Source of the DNA: Bodo saltans
Taxonomy: Eukaryota > Euglenozoa > Kinetoplastea > Eubodonida > Bodonidae
DNA: 36,664 nucleotides
Assembly (NCBI GenBank): GCA_001460835.1
Contig: CYKH01001823.1
Coordinates: 888-37,551, forward strand
Direction: 5' to 3'
Of the stretch, positions 1 to 8,057 are shown piece after piece. The translations under genes and the position numbers were made by a program. The notes beneath the pieces are model-generated. The model was not told the origin of the DNA. It ran no database searches and saw nothing but the letters and a program-made list of their open reading frames with translations. The stretch's first letter is position 1. Every line of letters begins with the position of its first letter.

Positions 1-137
1 CCCCAGCGGCATCAATTCTTGAAGGAGATCGCATTGACACTCTTTATGGACAAGTCCATTCTGTTTGGGAGAATGCGACTCAAGCCAGAACAACAGAGCT
101 GGAGAACCTGCTCAGTAATATGACCCTCAAGCGGTAG
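1..137 (+). CDS. C-terminal end of an unidentified protein (5' cut by window edge)
   Basis: Frame 3 is open from the window edge to a TAG at 135-137 and encodes about 44 residues ending NMTLKR. The fragment is polar and could be the helical tail of a larger protein. Frame 1 is also open until 121-123, so the frame choice is uncertain; I prefer frame 3 because its composition is more protein-like and it stops before the pyrimidine tract of the next gene. No function can be assigned. Confidence 0.42.
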   Translation, partial: PAASILEGDRIDTLYGQVHSVWENATQARTTELENLLSNMTLKR

Positions 138-282
138 AAAACTTTTGGATTACAAGAATTACAAGGAAAAAGTCAAAGAGTTTCTCAGACAAATGCGGGT
201 CGCGCCACTTCGTTGCTCATGGCAAACAGTCAAACACTGATGTCGAACTTTTTTTTTCATACTTTGTTCGCAGCTCGCTTTC

Positions 283-326
283 GCTATTTCATCGTTTTTT
301 CCCTGTTTGTTTGTTAGGTTTTTAGG
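283..326 (+). promoter_or_regulatory. Trans-splice acceptor of the DCC1-like gene
   Basis: A T/C-rich tract (about 283-315) is followed by AG at 316-317 and again at 324-325, immediately before the ATG at 327. This is the usual arrangement of a spliced-leader addition site in kinetoplastids. It fixes the start of the downstream gene and leaves a 5' UTR of only a few bases. Identity as an acceptor is inferred from layout. Confidence 0.65.
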
Positions 327-1454
327 ATGAACCTTTTCTTGGAAACATCATATGATGAACACGACTTTTTTCGGATTGTGGAAGTTTCTTCGGATTTTGC
401 TGCCACAACAATGTGCCACATAGCAAATGATGTTGACACCCAACTGATTTTGTGCTCACAAGAAAAGACCTTTTCCGTCAGGAAAGTAGAATTTTCGAAT
501 AGCTTACTTGTGACTCGAAAGCGTCGTCGTGACGATGGAACAACGATTCTCGAACGCCAGAGCAGGATGTTTGAAGTGTCAACATGTAACCCCCGATCAA
601 TAGAGGCATATTATGTTTTGAGGATGAATTTCTGCACACTCACTGACATTGAAAGTAACTCGGTCAACACGTCAGGAATGCTCTTGTCGTCCTTAGTTAC
701 GTTGTCGTCGTGCTCATTTTCTGAGCTACGAGTTGAGCTCCTTCGGAGTGGTGCAATCATTTGCAGCGGAAGAGTTCGGCTGCTGCACCCCAGCGTAATA
801 AATCAAGTGGTTGACACTGTGTTTCTTTACCTTGGAACCTCGCAAATTCAGATTGATCAAAAGTCTATGATTGTGAACTGGAAAGAGGTCGAAAAACATT
901 GTGTTCCATCAATGTTTCCACAAGTTGTGCTTGACGCTGTCCGAGCAATCCTTTGTGACGGCCACTTTGAACGGTGTGAATTTGCGTCACTTTCTCTTGA
1001 GCGATGTTTGAAGTTTGCTGCAGCATACGCACTTGAATCAATGAGCGAACCATCGACAACGTTTTTAGGTGATGCAGCACACCCTCTTTGTTGGGTTGGG
1101 TTCTCAGATTTTTATGAAAAATGGAAGAGTCATATTCCCCAAACCGTCCTTGACACTCTAGACCATGAAATGTTGCTCGATGTTCTTCGTGGAAATGTCT
1201 TGTTTAACCCAACAGAAAGCATTTCGCCACAGAAAATTGCCTGGTGCGAATCTTTTTCGTTGCCAAGGAAACTTGAAGAAAGGGTTCGTCAACTCTTCTC
1301 ACTTTCTGGCAACGGGAAATGGAGCTCTCGTGATTTACGACCTTTCGTCGATCCTATTTTGGACTTTGGTCATTCATTTGAGACATCTATAGGAAAAGTC
1401 TGCAAAGATCATAGAGTTCCAGGCAAACCAGTTGTTTACAGCCTTCATGCTTGA
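327..1454 (+). CDS. DCC1: Sister chromatid cohesion protein DCC1-like (Ctf18-RFC subunit)
   Basis: The 375-residue product is close in length to DCC1 of other eukaryotes. DCC1 joins Ctf18 and Ctf8 in the alternative clamp loader that acts on PCNA at replication forks and supports cohesion. Residues 40-62 carry the family hallmark: a Leu-Cys then K-T-F-x-V-R-K-V followed by the S-N-S-L-L block. The middle has the E-L-R-x-x-L ... G-x-x-R-L-L pattern of the family, and the C-terminus (about 315-350) shows the winged-helix signature L-P-x-x-x-x-E-R-x-x-x-L-F followed by W-S-S-R-D-L-R-P-F. The protein ends like a full-length DCC1, arguing that the next ORF is a separate gene. The start follows a good splice acceptor. 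The call rests on recalled family motifs, not on a search. Confidence 0.7.
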   Translation: MNLFLETSYDEHDFFRIVEVSSDFAATTMCHIANDVDTQLILCSQEKTFSVRKVEFSNSLLVTRKRRRDDGTTILERQSRMFEVSTCNPRSIEAYYVLRMNFCTLTDIESNSVNTSGMLLSSLVTLSSCSFSELRVELLRSGAIICSGRVRLLHPSVINQVVDTVFLYLGTSQIQIDQKSMIVNWKEVEKHCVPSMFPQVVLDAVRAILCDGHFERCEFASLSLERCLKFAAAYALESMSEPSTTFLGDAAHPLCWVGFSDFYEKWKSHIPQTVLDTLDHEMLLDVLRGNVLFNPTESISPQKIAWCESFSLPRKLEERVRQLFSLSGNGKWSSRDLRPFVDPILDFGHSFETSIGKVCKDHRVPGKPVVYSLHA

Positions 1455-1539
1455 TCAATTTTGTCGATGATTGCAGTTGTCGATTGATTCGTGTGCGAAT
1501 GAACAAAAAAATGATGACATTGTTTTCTACTCAGTTAAG

Positions 1540-3267
1540 ATGAGCTATGAAGTGGTTTTGAGCCCAAGAGTAATTGGGAGCTTTCATGGAGCCATGACGT
1601 TCTCAGGCTCCTTGAAAAGCCCTGTGAGTTCGCATATTGTACTCAAAAAAACATGGATTATTTGTTCCGAGTTCGTGGCTAAGAAATCAGGCCTGCACGA
1701 AGCATCTCCACTCCAACTTCCACTTCAAATCCTTCTGTTGGTCGTGAAATGGTTGCGGCTTTCACTGATTTCGTGGGATGATGTCCTTCGGCTTGCACGT
1801 CGTCATGGTGGGAACTCATCTTCACCTCTTTTATTCGACCGAACGTCATTCCTTCAAGTACTTGAAGAATCGATCCAAGTCCATCTCATGTCGGTTCCTG
1901 ATCACTCCATTGATCGTTTTTTGCTTGAGCGATGGGATCGCAGCAACGAACTTTCATCGCTTGATTGGTTCTTAGCTACTAGTTTTGAGCAAACACTTGG
2001 CTTCTCGCCAGCCTCTATTTTCACTGGATCAGTCTTGGATGTATTGGTGGCTTATCGCGAGAGGTGGGACTTCTTAGTGTGCACTCTTGCAAATTTTGGA
2101 ATGGACAGCGCAAATGGGATAGTGATGGCTCTTGGCTGCTTGATGAACGATTCGGAAGCTGCATCGCTCATGCCGTCGAATGTGAACGAATTGTTTGACC
2201 TTGCCCCCCAATGGTGTGCACACGTCTTTCATAGTTCGCACGTTGACAAAGATAGCCTTTGGATGACTGCTGCTTTTTGCTCCGTGGTAATTGCACGCAG
2301 ACAAAGCCCTGAGGTGCAGAATGCTGCGCAAATTCGCTCTGCTGTTTTGAACCTTTTTGGTGATACCCTCGGCAGTCTTCTTCTTCCACAAGTTGCTTGG
2401 CGCGAGCGGCTTCGCATTGGCGGCGTTAAGTTGCTCTCAGCAGCCAACGAACAACGCCACGTTCTACGATCTCAACTCGAATTATCAATGCGGCAACTTT
2501 ATATTCACGCTGCAAGCCATGGTGACCAAACAGGTGTTTCGCTTTTGTCAGCTGAAAACCTTGTGCAATTTCTCACAGAGACCGTTTCAACAACAGAGAA
2601 CCTTCACTTGATGGCCTCAATTCTTGAACCTTACATTGGCAATATGGTTCTCAAGTTGCTGGACAAGAACGCAAAGATACTGCGCAGTGCGAAACCCAAA
2701 CGAGATTCAATCTTGATAACGTACAAACTCTTTGTTTGCATTTTAGAGCAAATTTCTCGCATTAACCCGCACTTTGATAATCTTTCGTCGTCACTTGGAG
2801 AATTCTTGCGTCAATTATCGCGTACTGGCTTCGGCCGTGACGCTCGGCGAACCATCGCACATCAAATCGCAGAAGAGTTTCACATGAATGACCTGTGCGT
2901 TAAAATGCAACCGAAAATTTCTCAAGTGTACTTCTACATTGCGAACCAGTTTGCACCGCGAAATGAGAATGCGAAGCATGAGGGAACTCAACGTCAAAAG
3001 TGTTCGTTGACAGCTGCTTCTTTGTTACAAGTTCTTGCCAAGACCACTGTTGTTCCATGTATTGGATCACGTGCAGATGTTTGCCGCATTCTTCGCTCAA
3101 TATGGATGGACCACGGTACCGAAGTCTCGGAGACATTTTTTATTCAAGAAGGTGATTTCGGTCGGTTTGTTTGTGTGCTGGCTTCGTTACCAAAGCTCCA
3201 AGTTCCTATTGATCAAGCCGTCGAAATGATTCTACAGACGTTGTCAAACTTTGTGTTGTACTGTTGA
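1540..3267 (+). CDS. Hypothetical protein, mostly alpha-helical
   Basis: A 575-residue ORF from the first in-frame ATG (1540). The frame stays open upstream only to a TGA at 1468-1470, so no earlier ATG is available. A short pyrimidine stretch ending in CAG (about 1521-1534) lies just upstream and could serve as acceptor, giving an intergenic gap of only 85 bases. The protein is leucine-rich and looks like a helical-repeat or scaffold protein; I see no signal peptide, transmembrane segment or catalytic motif and do not recognise the family. It is probably specific to kinetoplastids or too diverged to identify by eye. Confidence 0.72.
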   Translation: MSYEVVLSPRVIGSFHGAMTFSGSLKSPVSSHIVLKKTWIICSEFVAKKSGLHEASPLQLPLQILLLVVKWLRLSLISWDDVLRLARRHGGNSSSPLLFDRTSFLQVLEESIQVHLMSVPDHSIDRFLLERWDRSNELSSLDWFLATSFEQTLGFSPASIFTGSVLDVLVAYRERWDFLVCTLANFGMDSANGIVMALGCLMNDSEAASLMPSNVNELFDLAPQWCAHVFHSSHVDKDSLWMTAAFCSVVIARRQSPEVQNAAQIRSAVLNLFGDTLGSLLLPQVAWRERLRIGGVKLLSAANEQRHVLRSQLELSMRQLYIHAASHGDQTGVSLLSAENLVQFLTETVSTTENLHLMASILEPYIGNMVLKLLDKNAKILRSAKPKRDSILITYKLFVCILEQISRINPHFDNLSSSLGEFLRQLSRTGFGRDARRTIAHQIAEEFHMNDLCVKMQPKISQVYFYIANQFAPRNENAKHEGTQRQKCSLTAASLLQVLAKTTVVPCIGSRADVCRILRSIWMDHGTEVSETFFIQEGDFGRFVCVLASLPKLQVPIDQAVEMILQTLSNFVLYC

Positions 3268-3326
3268 CCTGTACATTTGAGAGCAACCCCCAATTTTGTG
3301 CCCCAACTATCGAAATTGCCGCAAGT

Positions 3327-3366
3327 TCTATTTTACCTCTTCTCATACCTCTCCTTTTTGAGGAGA
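3327..3366 (+). promoter_or_regulatory. Trans-splice acceptor of the epimerase gene
   Basis: A strong T/C tract (about 3327-3359) ends in AG at 3361-3362, four bases before the ATG at 3367. The whole intergenic gap is 99 bases, showing how compact this cluster is. An in-frame TTG at 3277 would translate this tract into a spurious hydrophobic leader and was rejected as a start. Confidence 0.65.
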
Positions 3367-4365
3367 ATGAAAGTTCTCGTCTGTGGCGGTGCGGGGTACA
3401 TCGGCTCGCACGTTGTGCGTGAGATGGTTCGATCCTCCCAGCACAAAGTTGTTGTTCTCGATTTGCTCGCTGCAACTCACGGCCACAAGAGTCACATCGA
3501 GACAGGAGTTCCTCTTGAAGTTGGTGATGTGCGCGATGAGGCATTCCTGGAGCGTGTTTTTAGCGAGCATAAGCCTGACGCAGTCATTCACATGTGCGCC
3601 TGGCTCTCCGTTCCAGAATCTGTCCGCGAACCACTTGCGTACTTCGATAACAATGTTGTGGGAACCCTTCGCGTTCTACAAGCAATGAAAAACCATGGAT
3701 GCAAGCAAATCGTTTTTTCGAGCACTGCTGCGCTCTTTGGAACTCCTGAATCTACTCCGATAAAGCCAGATGCGCGTAAGGCACCCGAAAGTCCCTACGG
3801 TGACACCAAATTTGCTGCAGAGCTAATGATTAATGCTTGTGAAACGGCTTATGGCATTCGTGGAGTTCATCTTCGGTATTTTAATGCTTGTGGAGCCCAT
3901 GTCGACGGTGACATCGGTGAGACCCACGACCCTGAAACTCACTTGATTCCTCTTGTTTTGCAAGTCGCGCTCGGTCAGCGAGATCATATCAAGATTTTTG
4001 GCACTGACTATGCAACGCCAGATGGAACTTGTGTGCGCGATTACGTTCACGTGACAGATCTTAGCACTGCTCACATCCAGGCGCTTGACTACCTCGAGAA
4101 AGGTGGCAAAACCGACGCGTTCAATCTTGGATTGGCAGATGGGTTTTCCGTCAAAGAAGTGATTGAGTCATGCAGGAAGGTAACTGGCCACCCAATTCCT
4201 GCCGTGTTGGCTCCGCGTCGTGAGGGTGATCCACCAATTCTAGTTGCTTCTGGCGAAAAAGCGAAAAGTATCCTCGGCTGGAAGCCTCAGTTCGACACAA
4301 TCGAAAAAATCATTGAAACTGCATGGAAGTTTCATGTTTCTCACCCTAAGGGGTACAAATGTTAG
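3367..4365 (+). CDS. GALE: UDP-glucose 4-epimerase (short, bacterial-type)
   Basis: The enzyme interconverts UDP-glucose and UDP-galactose using tightly bound NAD; kinetoplastids need it because they take up little galactose. The 332-residue protein is an extended short-chain dehydrogenase: the Rossmann motif GGAGYIG sits at residues 7-13, the catalytic serine region FSSTAALFG at 117-125, and the YxxxK pair at Y144/K148. The downstream block R-Y-F-N-A-C-G and the segment with C-V-R-D-Y-V-H-V-T-D-L are typical of GalE. Length and wording resemble bacterial GalE more than the longer trypanosome enzyme. The C-terminus ends YKC, so there is no PTS1 glycosome signal although the T. brucei enzyme is glycosomal. 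ATG 3367 is chosen because it follows the splice acceptor and starts directly before the first beta strand. Confidence 0.94.
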   Translation: MKVLVCGGAGYIGSHVVREMVRSSQHKVVVLDLLAATHGHKSHIETGVPLEVGDVRDEAFLERVFSEHKPDAVIHMCAWLSVPESVREPLAYFDNNVVGTLRVLQAMKNHGCKQIVFSSTAALFGTPESTPIKPDARKAPESPYGDTKFAAELMINACETAYGIRGVHLRYFNACGAHVDGDIGETHDPETHLIPLVLQVALGQRDHIKIFGTDYATPDGTCVRDYVHVTDLSTAHIQALDYLEKGGKTDAFNLGLADGFSVKEVIESCRKVTGHPIPAVLAPRREGDPPILVASGEKAKSILGWKPQFDTIEKIIETAWKFHVSHPKGYKC

Positions 4366-4458
4366 CGCCGTGATTTTTCAAAGTTTTGCTTGTGCTCAAT
4401 TTCATGAAGTAATAACATCTTTTCCCACTGATGAGGCTTGTCATGCAAATTGAAATGA

Positions 4459-4485
4459 AGTTTCTGTTTCTTTCTTCAAGGTAGG
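4459..4485 (+). promoter_or_regulatory. Trans-splice acceptor of the UBL/BAG gene
   Basis: A T/C tract (4459-4477) is followed by AG at 4479-4480 and 4483-4484, directly before the ATG at 4486. The intergenic gap is 120 bases. Confidence 0.6.
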
Positions 4486-5403
4486 ATGACCTTCCACTCG
4501 CCACAAAGCACTGAGAGCGAGATTCTTACATTGAAGACGACCAGAGGCGAGCGAATTGACATCGTTGTTCCTCCAAATGCCACAGTTGAACAGGCAATCG
4601 CCACGCTCGTGCAGCAACATCAGTATCATCCAACAACAAAATTGATGGCCGGCCGTGAGATACTGAGCCCCAAGCGTCACGTGAACGAGTTTGCGGATGG
4701 GAGCCTTCTTATTGTTGGAGCGGCTACAACCGCATCGCGAAACAAGAGTCCACAGCCAAGCAGCAAGATTCGCTCAACGTTCCACCATGGCAGCAGCGCG
4801 CAGTCTCCTCAACACCTCGGAGAACACTCGCACAGCTCATCGCCATCTCATCCTACTGGCCGCACCTCTCAACAAGAATCTCCAACATCGGCGTCAACTC
4901 CACAGCGAAGCACGACACCGCAGCCAGAGAAGATGACTCTCACTGGCATCATTCCTGCTATGAACAAAGCGATTACGATCAATTTATTCGGTCACGCTAC
5001 GGTGGCAGATCTCTTGACAGCTGCTATAAGCATTGATGCCAGGCTTGCGGGATGCAGACTTGCCTTCAGAGGAAAATTCGTGAATGTTCCAACTGACAAA
5101 CCCCTTCATTCCCTCGGAATCAGAGAGGGTGATTCTGTTCATCTCGCAACTGGGGCTTTTCGCGATATTAATCTCTTGAGCTTGTACCGAATTGAAGAAG
5201 ATTTGCACCGAATTCAAGGGCAAATGGAAAAGCAGCTTTCCGAGTTGGAGCGAAAAGCGTTGTATGAGGAGCTCATGCGTGTTCTGTTCCGGACTGATGA
5301 TTTGCAAGAGTTGGAAGGAGAGCTACGACTGAGGCGCAAAGAACTGGTCAAGACCATCACCGCCATGCAAGATGCCCTGAAGCCTCCCACCGTCCATGCA
5401 TAG
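4486..5403 (+). CDS. Two ubiquitin-like domains plus BAG-like domain, putative Hsp70 co-chaperone
   Basis: The 305-residue protein has three visible parts. Residues about 13-80 form a ubiquitin-like fold (beta-hairpin, central helix, then A-G-R-E-I-L in the place of the ubiquitin A-G-K-x-L segment, ending D-G-S-L-L-I-V). Residues 85-148 are a Ser/Thr/Pro/His-rich linker. A second ubiquitin-like unit spans about 150-223, with L-A-F-R-G-K and a final R-E-G-D-S-V-H-L. Residues 232-300 form amphipathic helices whose spacing (I-E-E-D-L-x-x-I-x-x-Q-M, then L-Y-E-E-L-M, then L-R-L-R-R-K-E-L-V-K-T-I) resembles a BAG domain, which stimulates nucleotide release from Hsp70. BAG1 has UBL plus BAG, so the order fits; two UBLs would be unusual. 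The UBL parts are fairly secure, the BAG call is inference. Confidence 0.68.
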   Translation: MTFHSPQSTESEILTLKTTRGERIDIVVPPNATVEQAIATLVQQHQYHPTTKLMAGREILSPKRHVNEFADGSLLIVGAATTASRNKSPQPSSKIRSTFHHGSSAQSPQHLGEHSHSSSPSHPTGRTSQQESPTSASTPQRSTTPQPEKMTLTGIIPAMNKAITINLFGHATVADLLTAAISIDARLAGCRLAFRGKFVNVPTDKPLHSLGIREGDSVHLATGAFRDINLLSLYRIEEDLHRIQGQMEKQLSELERKALYEELMRVLFRTDDLQELEGELRLRRKELVKTITAMQDALKPPTVHA

Positions 5404-5767
5404 AGCAAACGCCAAATGAGAAAGTCAACGGAAGTGAGTTTGCAATGCGCGAGTGCGGTGGCGAGATATTCAGAATCTATTTCCTACTGACTATTTAATG
5501 GTGTTTCCTACCCCTCGAAGTAACACACAAAGCAGTAACGGCGAATGACTTTGAATTTTTTTCTGCATCCTGCCAGTACGTGACCTTCGTTTCTTTCGCT
5601 GAGATCCAGTAAGTGATAACGGCAATCCTCCAAAGTTCAAGCATTTCGCTCGAGGAGGTTCATACACTCACAGATTTTTTTGATTCAACACAAACCATTT
5701 GGATAAACCAACGCGAGTGAAAAGCATCAAACACTTAAATAGTGGCCGCCAAGTCCCATTCAAAAAA
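5404..5767 (+). other. Intergenic region, 3' UTR plus 5' UTR of the CCCH gene
   Basis: These 364 bases hold no convincing gene. A T-rich stretch near 5670-5685 and several AG dinucleotides downstream could provide the splice acceptor of the following gene. An in-frame TTG at 5699 extends the next ORF but there is no ATG before 5768. Confidence 0.6.
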
Positions 5768-6931
5768 ATGTCTTCAGCAGCTTCTACCGGGAGCCGTAGC
5801 TCTAAGAAGCAAAAAGGTAAGAAATGGGAGCCTTTGGCTCTGCCTTCAGAAGACGTTTTGTCTTCCGCAACATCCCAAGACGCTCTCAGTGCCATCCCGC
5901 TACCAACGGGGTACACAATTCGATTTTTTCCTCATGACATGCGCCTCATGTACACTGCGCCATCGAAGCACATCCGGTTGACTCAAGGCGTAATCGACTA
6001 TGTCCGAGAGCACAACCAACAAGGACCAAGCAAAACCAAAGCAAAATTATTCCTTTGCACAATGTTTGAGAGACATGGGTCATGCGAGAATGGTTTCATG
6101 TGCCGCGAAGTCCATTGCGATCTGAAAGTTTCAAATGCGAAAGTGAGATCGCTGGTTCCCCCGTCCGTTATTGCTGCATCGCGACCAGCGGCTGTTTTAG
6201 ATGAGGAAACCAACCCACTCCATGACGTGTCGTCACACGTTGGTCTTGACGTTGTGAGTGAGTTAGAGAGCAGTATGACTTCAGATGCGGATTTCTCATC
6301 CAGTGCTGCGTCGTCGACAACGTCGACCGTCGGGAAGTTGACGCTTGCGTTGGTTGATCCAGATGACGACGAAGTCGTGTGTACTGCAGTGCACATGCGG
6401 AACGCACCTGAGGACGCACACCCACGACTCCCACCAGGTGTCGTCTACCGATTAGCACTCCCAAACATGCAGAGCCCTAGCGACGATATTCCGTCGGAGA
6501 AAGTGTTTGTGACCAAAGGCGCCAAAGATTACTATGATCAAATGATCTCCGGCGAAACACCGACAATGAACATGCAACACTGTGCCCACTTTTCGAAGAA
6601 CGGAATGTGCTGCTTTGGCTCCGATTGCCAATTCGTTCATGTTGCCCAGTATCGAAAGATTTGCGGCATCAACGACACGGATAGCTCTGGTGCTGAGAGT
6701 ACTGGAGGACGCGCAAATGCACAAGGTAGTGGAGCTCGTCGCCGTTCCAACAGCGAACATTCCAGTCACGGAAGTGGAAAGGGGTCTGACCGCGGATTGT
6801 CACGCACAAGTTCAGGATCCTCCCTTTCTAAGAACAAGAATGGTGGTGCTAAGAAGAGTGGTTCCAACCTCACCGCGCAGTCACTTGCTAACCACGTTTT
6901 CTGTTGTCGAAGGCATGATGCTCCAAAATAA
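5768..6931 (+). CDS. CCCH zinc-finger RNA-binding protein, N-terminal part (frame break at 3' end)
   Basis: This ORF encodes 387 residues from the first ATG. Two perfect C-x8-C-x5-C-x3-H zinc fingers are visible: one starting at LCTMFERHGSC and one starting at HCAHFSKNGMC. Proteins with such fingers bind AU- or U-rich mRNA elements; in kinetoplastids, which lack per-gene transcription control, they regulate mRNA stability and translation. The fingers are separated by about 180 residues including a Ser/Thr/Asp-rich stretch, and the tail is Ser/Gly/Lys-rich. The ORF ends at 6931, but a long polyglutamine ORF in the +1 frame overlaps its last bases without room for a UTR or splice site. The two are very probably one gene split by a single-base shift near the T run at 6897-6900. 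Confidence 0.85.
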   Translation: MSSAASTGSRSSKKQKGKKWEPLALPSEDVLSSATSQDALSAIPLPTGYTIRFFPHDMRLMYTAPSKHIRLTQGVIDYVREHNQQGPSKTKAKLFLCTMFERHGSCENGFMCREVHCDLKVSNAKVRSLVPPSVIAASRPAAVLDEETNPLHDVSSHVGLDVVSELESSMTSDADFSSSAASSTTSTVGKLTLALVDPDDDEVVCTAVHMRNAPEDAHPRLPPGVVYRLALPNMQSPSDDIPSEKVFVTKGAKDYYDQMISGETPTMNMQHCAHFSKNGMCCFGSDCQFVHVAQYRKICGINDTDSSGAESTGGRANAQGSGARRRSNSEHSSHGSGKGSDRGLSRTSSGSSLSKNKNGGAKKSGSNLTAQSLANHVFCCRRHDAPK

Positions 6932-8057
6932 TTTGAACAATGGTCTTTCCATCGCAAGTCCTGTTGCGCTGCCATTCAAACATCACGAACCATTCCAGTC
7001 GGTTGTCGTTGGACTTCCTCCACAGCAGCAGCAACAACAACAGCAACAGACGCAATACGCTGCGTACCAACAACAGTTGCTTCAGCACCAACAACAACAG
7101 CAGTTTGCCGCAACTAATGTGATTAGCGTTGGCGGTCAGCAGTTCTTCTCTCCACACCAGCTGACTGCGGCACCTCAACAACAGTATTACGCTGCTGGTG
7201 GAGGTGGGCAAGCATTCATTGGCGTCCCTCCCACAGCTCAGCAGCAGCAACTTCCCGCGCAACTGCAACCTCAGCACCCGCCTCAATACGGCGGGAATAA
7301 TGGACAGCAGCAACAACTACAGTTTGTGTATCAGCAGCAGCCTCAAGCTCACCAGCCTCAGCAGCCGCAAACATTTTATTTTGCCACTCCAGGCACAACT
7401 GCAGCCACTGGGGGGAGATCAACACCCCCTCAGCAGCAACAGCAACTGTACCACCAGCAAATTAGCGTCGGGGCAGCCCCTAACTCCACTCAGCAGCAGC
7501 TACCATCACAGCAGCAGCAGCAATGGCAACATCAACCACAACAGGCAGTCGCCGGTCAACAACAGCAAGGAGCGCAGGCGCAACAACAAGTGTACTACGT
7601 GATCTCTCCTCAGCAGCAACAACAGCAGTACGTGCAACAATCGGCAGCAGCAGCAGCTCAGCAACAAGGAAGTCAAGCTGCACAGCACCAACAACAGCAG
7701 CGGTACTTCGTCGTGTCGCCTCAGCAGCAACAGCAACAACAGATGATTATGGGGGGCAACGTTGGGTTCTCCGCACAGCAACAACAGTACTATCAACAGC
7801 AGCAGCAATTTGGTTCTCCACAGTCCTACACTGTTCCAGGAGCATCAGCTGCCGGTGCTGGTAGTGGTGGTGCAGCAGCGCACCAACCCATGTACTTCGC
7901 CCAGCAGTCGGCATCTCCACAAGCAGCAGGCCAACAAGTGCAACAGCCGCAGCAACAACCGCAACCTCAGTCGGCAGCTGCATCAGCTTCACTGCCGTTT
8001 TCTTCCGGTGGCAGTATCGGCACGTTTCTACCCCCCGGTGCAAGCAATCCATGGTAG
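6915..8057 (+). CDS. Polyglutamine-rich C-terminal domain of the CCCH protein (displaced by frameshift)
   Basis: From ATG 6915 this frame encodes 380 residues dominated by glutamine runs of four to nine, interspersed with Pro, Tyr, Ala and Gly. A motif of the form aromatic-aromatic-V-(I/V)-S-P followed by six or seven Gln occurs twice (near 7595-7630 and 7700-7745). Such prion-like domains are common in RNA-granule proteins. It overlaps the upstream CCCH ORF by 17 bases, and neither a pyrimidine tract nor an AG acceptor lies between them, so an independent gene is unlikely. Joined, the product would be about 760 residues. The shift could be a sequencing error at a homopolymer, a real mutation, or less likely a programmed +1 shift. 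Confidence 0.72.
   Translation: MMLQNNLNNGLSIASPVALPFKHHEPFQSVVVGLPPQQQQQQQQQTQYAAYQQQLLQHQQQQQFAATNVISVGGQQFFSPHQLTAAPQQQYYAAGGGGQAFIGVPPTAQQQQLPAQLQPQHPPQYGGNNGQQQQLQFVYQQQPQAHQPQQPQTFYFATPGTTAATGGRSTPPQQQQQLYHQQISVGAAPNSTQQQLPSQQQQQWQHQPQQAVAGQQQQGAQAQQQVYYVISPQQQQQQYVQQSAAAAAQQQGSQAAQHQQQQRYFVVSPQQQQQQQMIMGGNVGFSAQQQQYYQQQQQFGSPQSYTVPGASAAGAGSGGAAAHQPMYFAQQSASPQAAGQQVQQPQQQPQPQSAAASASLPFSSGGSIGTFLPPGASNPW
7021..7990 (+). repeat. CAG/CAA-rich polyglutamine-coding low-complexity region
   Basis: Dozens of interrupted CAG and CAA codons cover nearly 1 kb. CAG and CAA are mixed within the runs, which is expected to limit slippage and suggests that the amino acid, rather than the nucleotide repeat, is maintained. 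Spurious ORFs in other frames (poly-Ser, poly-Leu, poly-Ala) are shadows. Confidence 0.85.

Noticed and set aside
327-3267. DCC1-like ORF and the following 575-residue ORF as one gene split by a frameshift
   Set aside because: The first ORF matches a full-length DCC1 including its C-terminus, and a short acceptor-like tract precedes the second ATG; other gaps here are nearly as short.
7021-7990. Poly-Ser, poly-Leu and poly-Ala ORFs on both strands of the CAG/CAA region
   Set aside because: They are alternative-frame readings of the glutamine-coding repeat.
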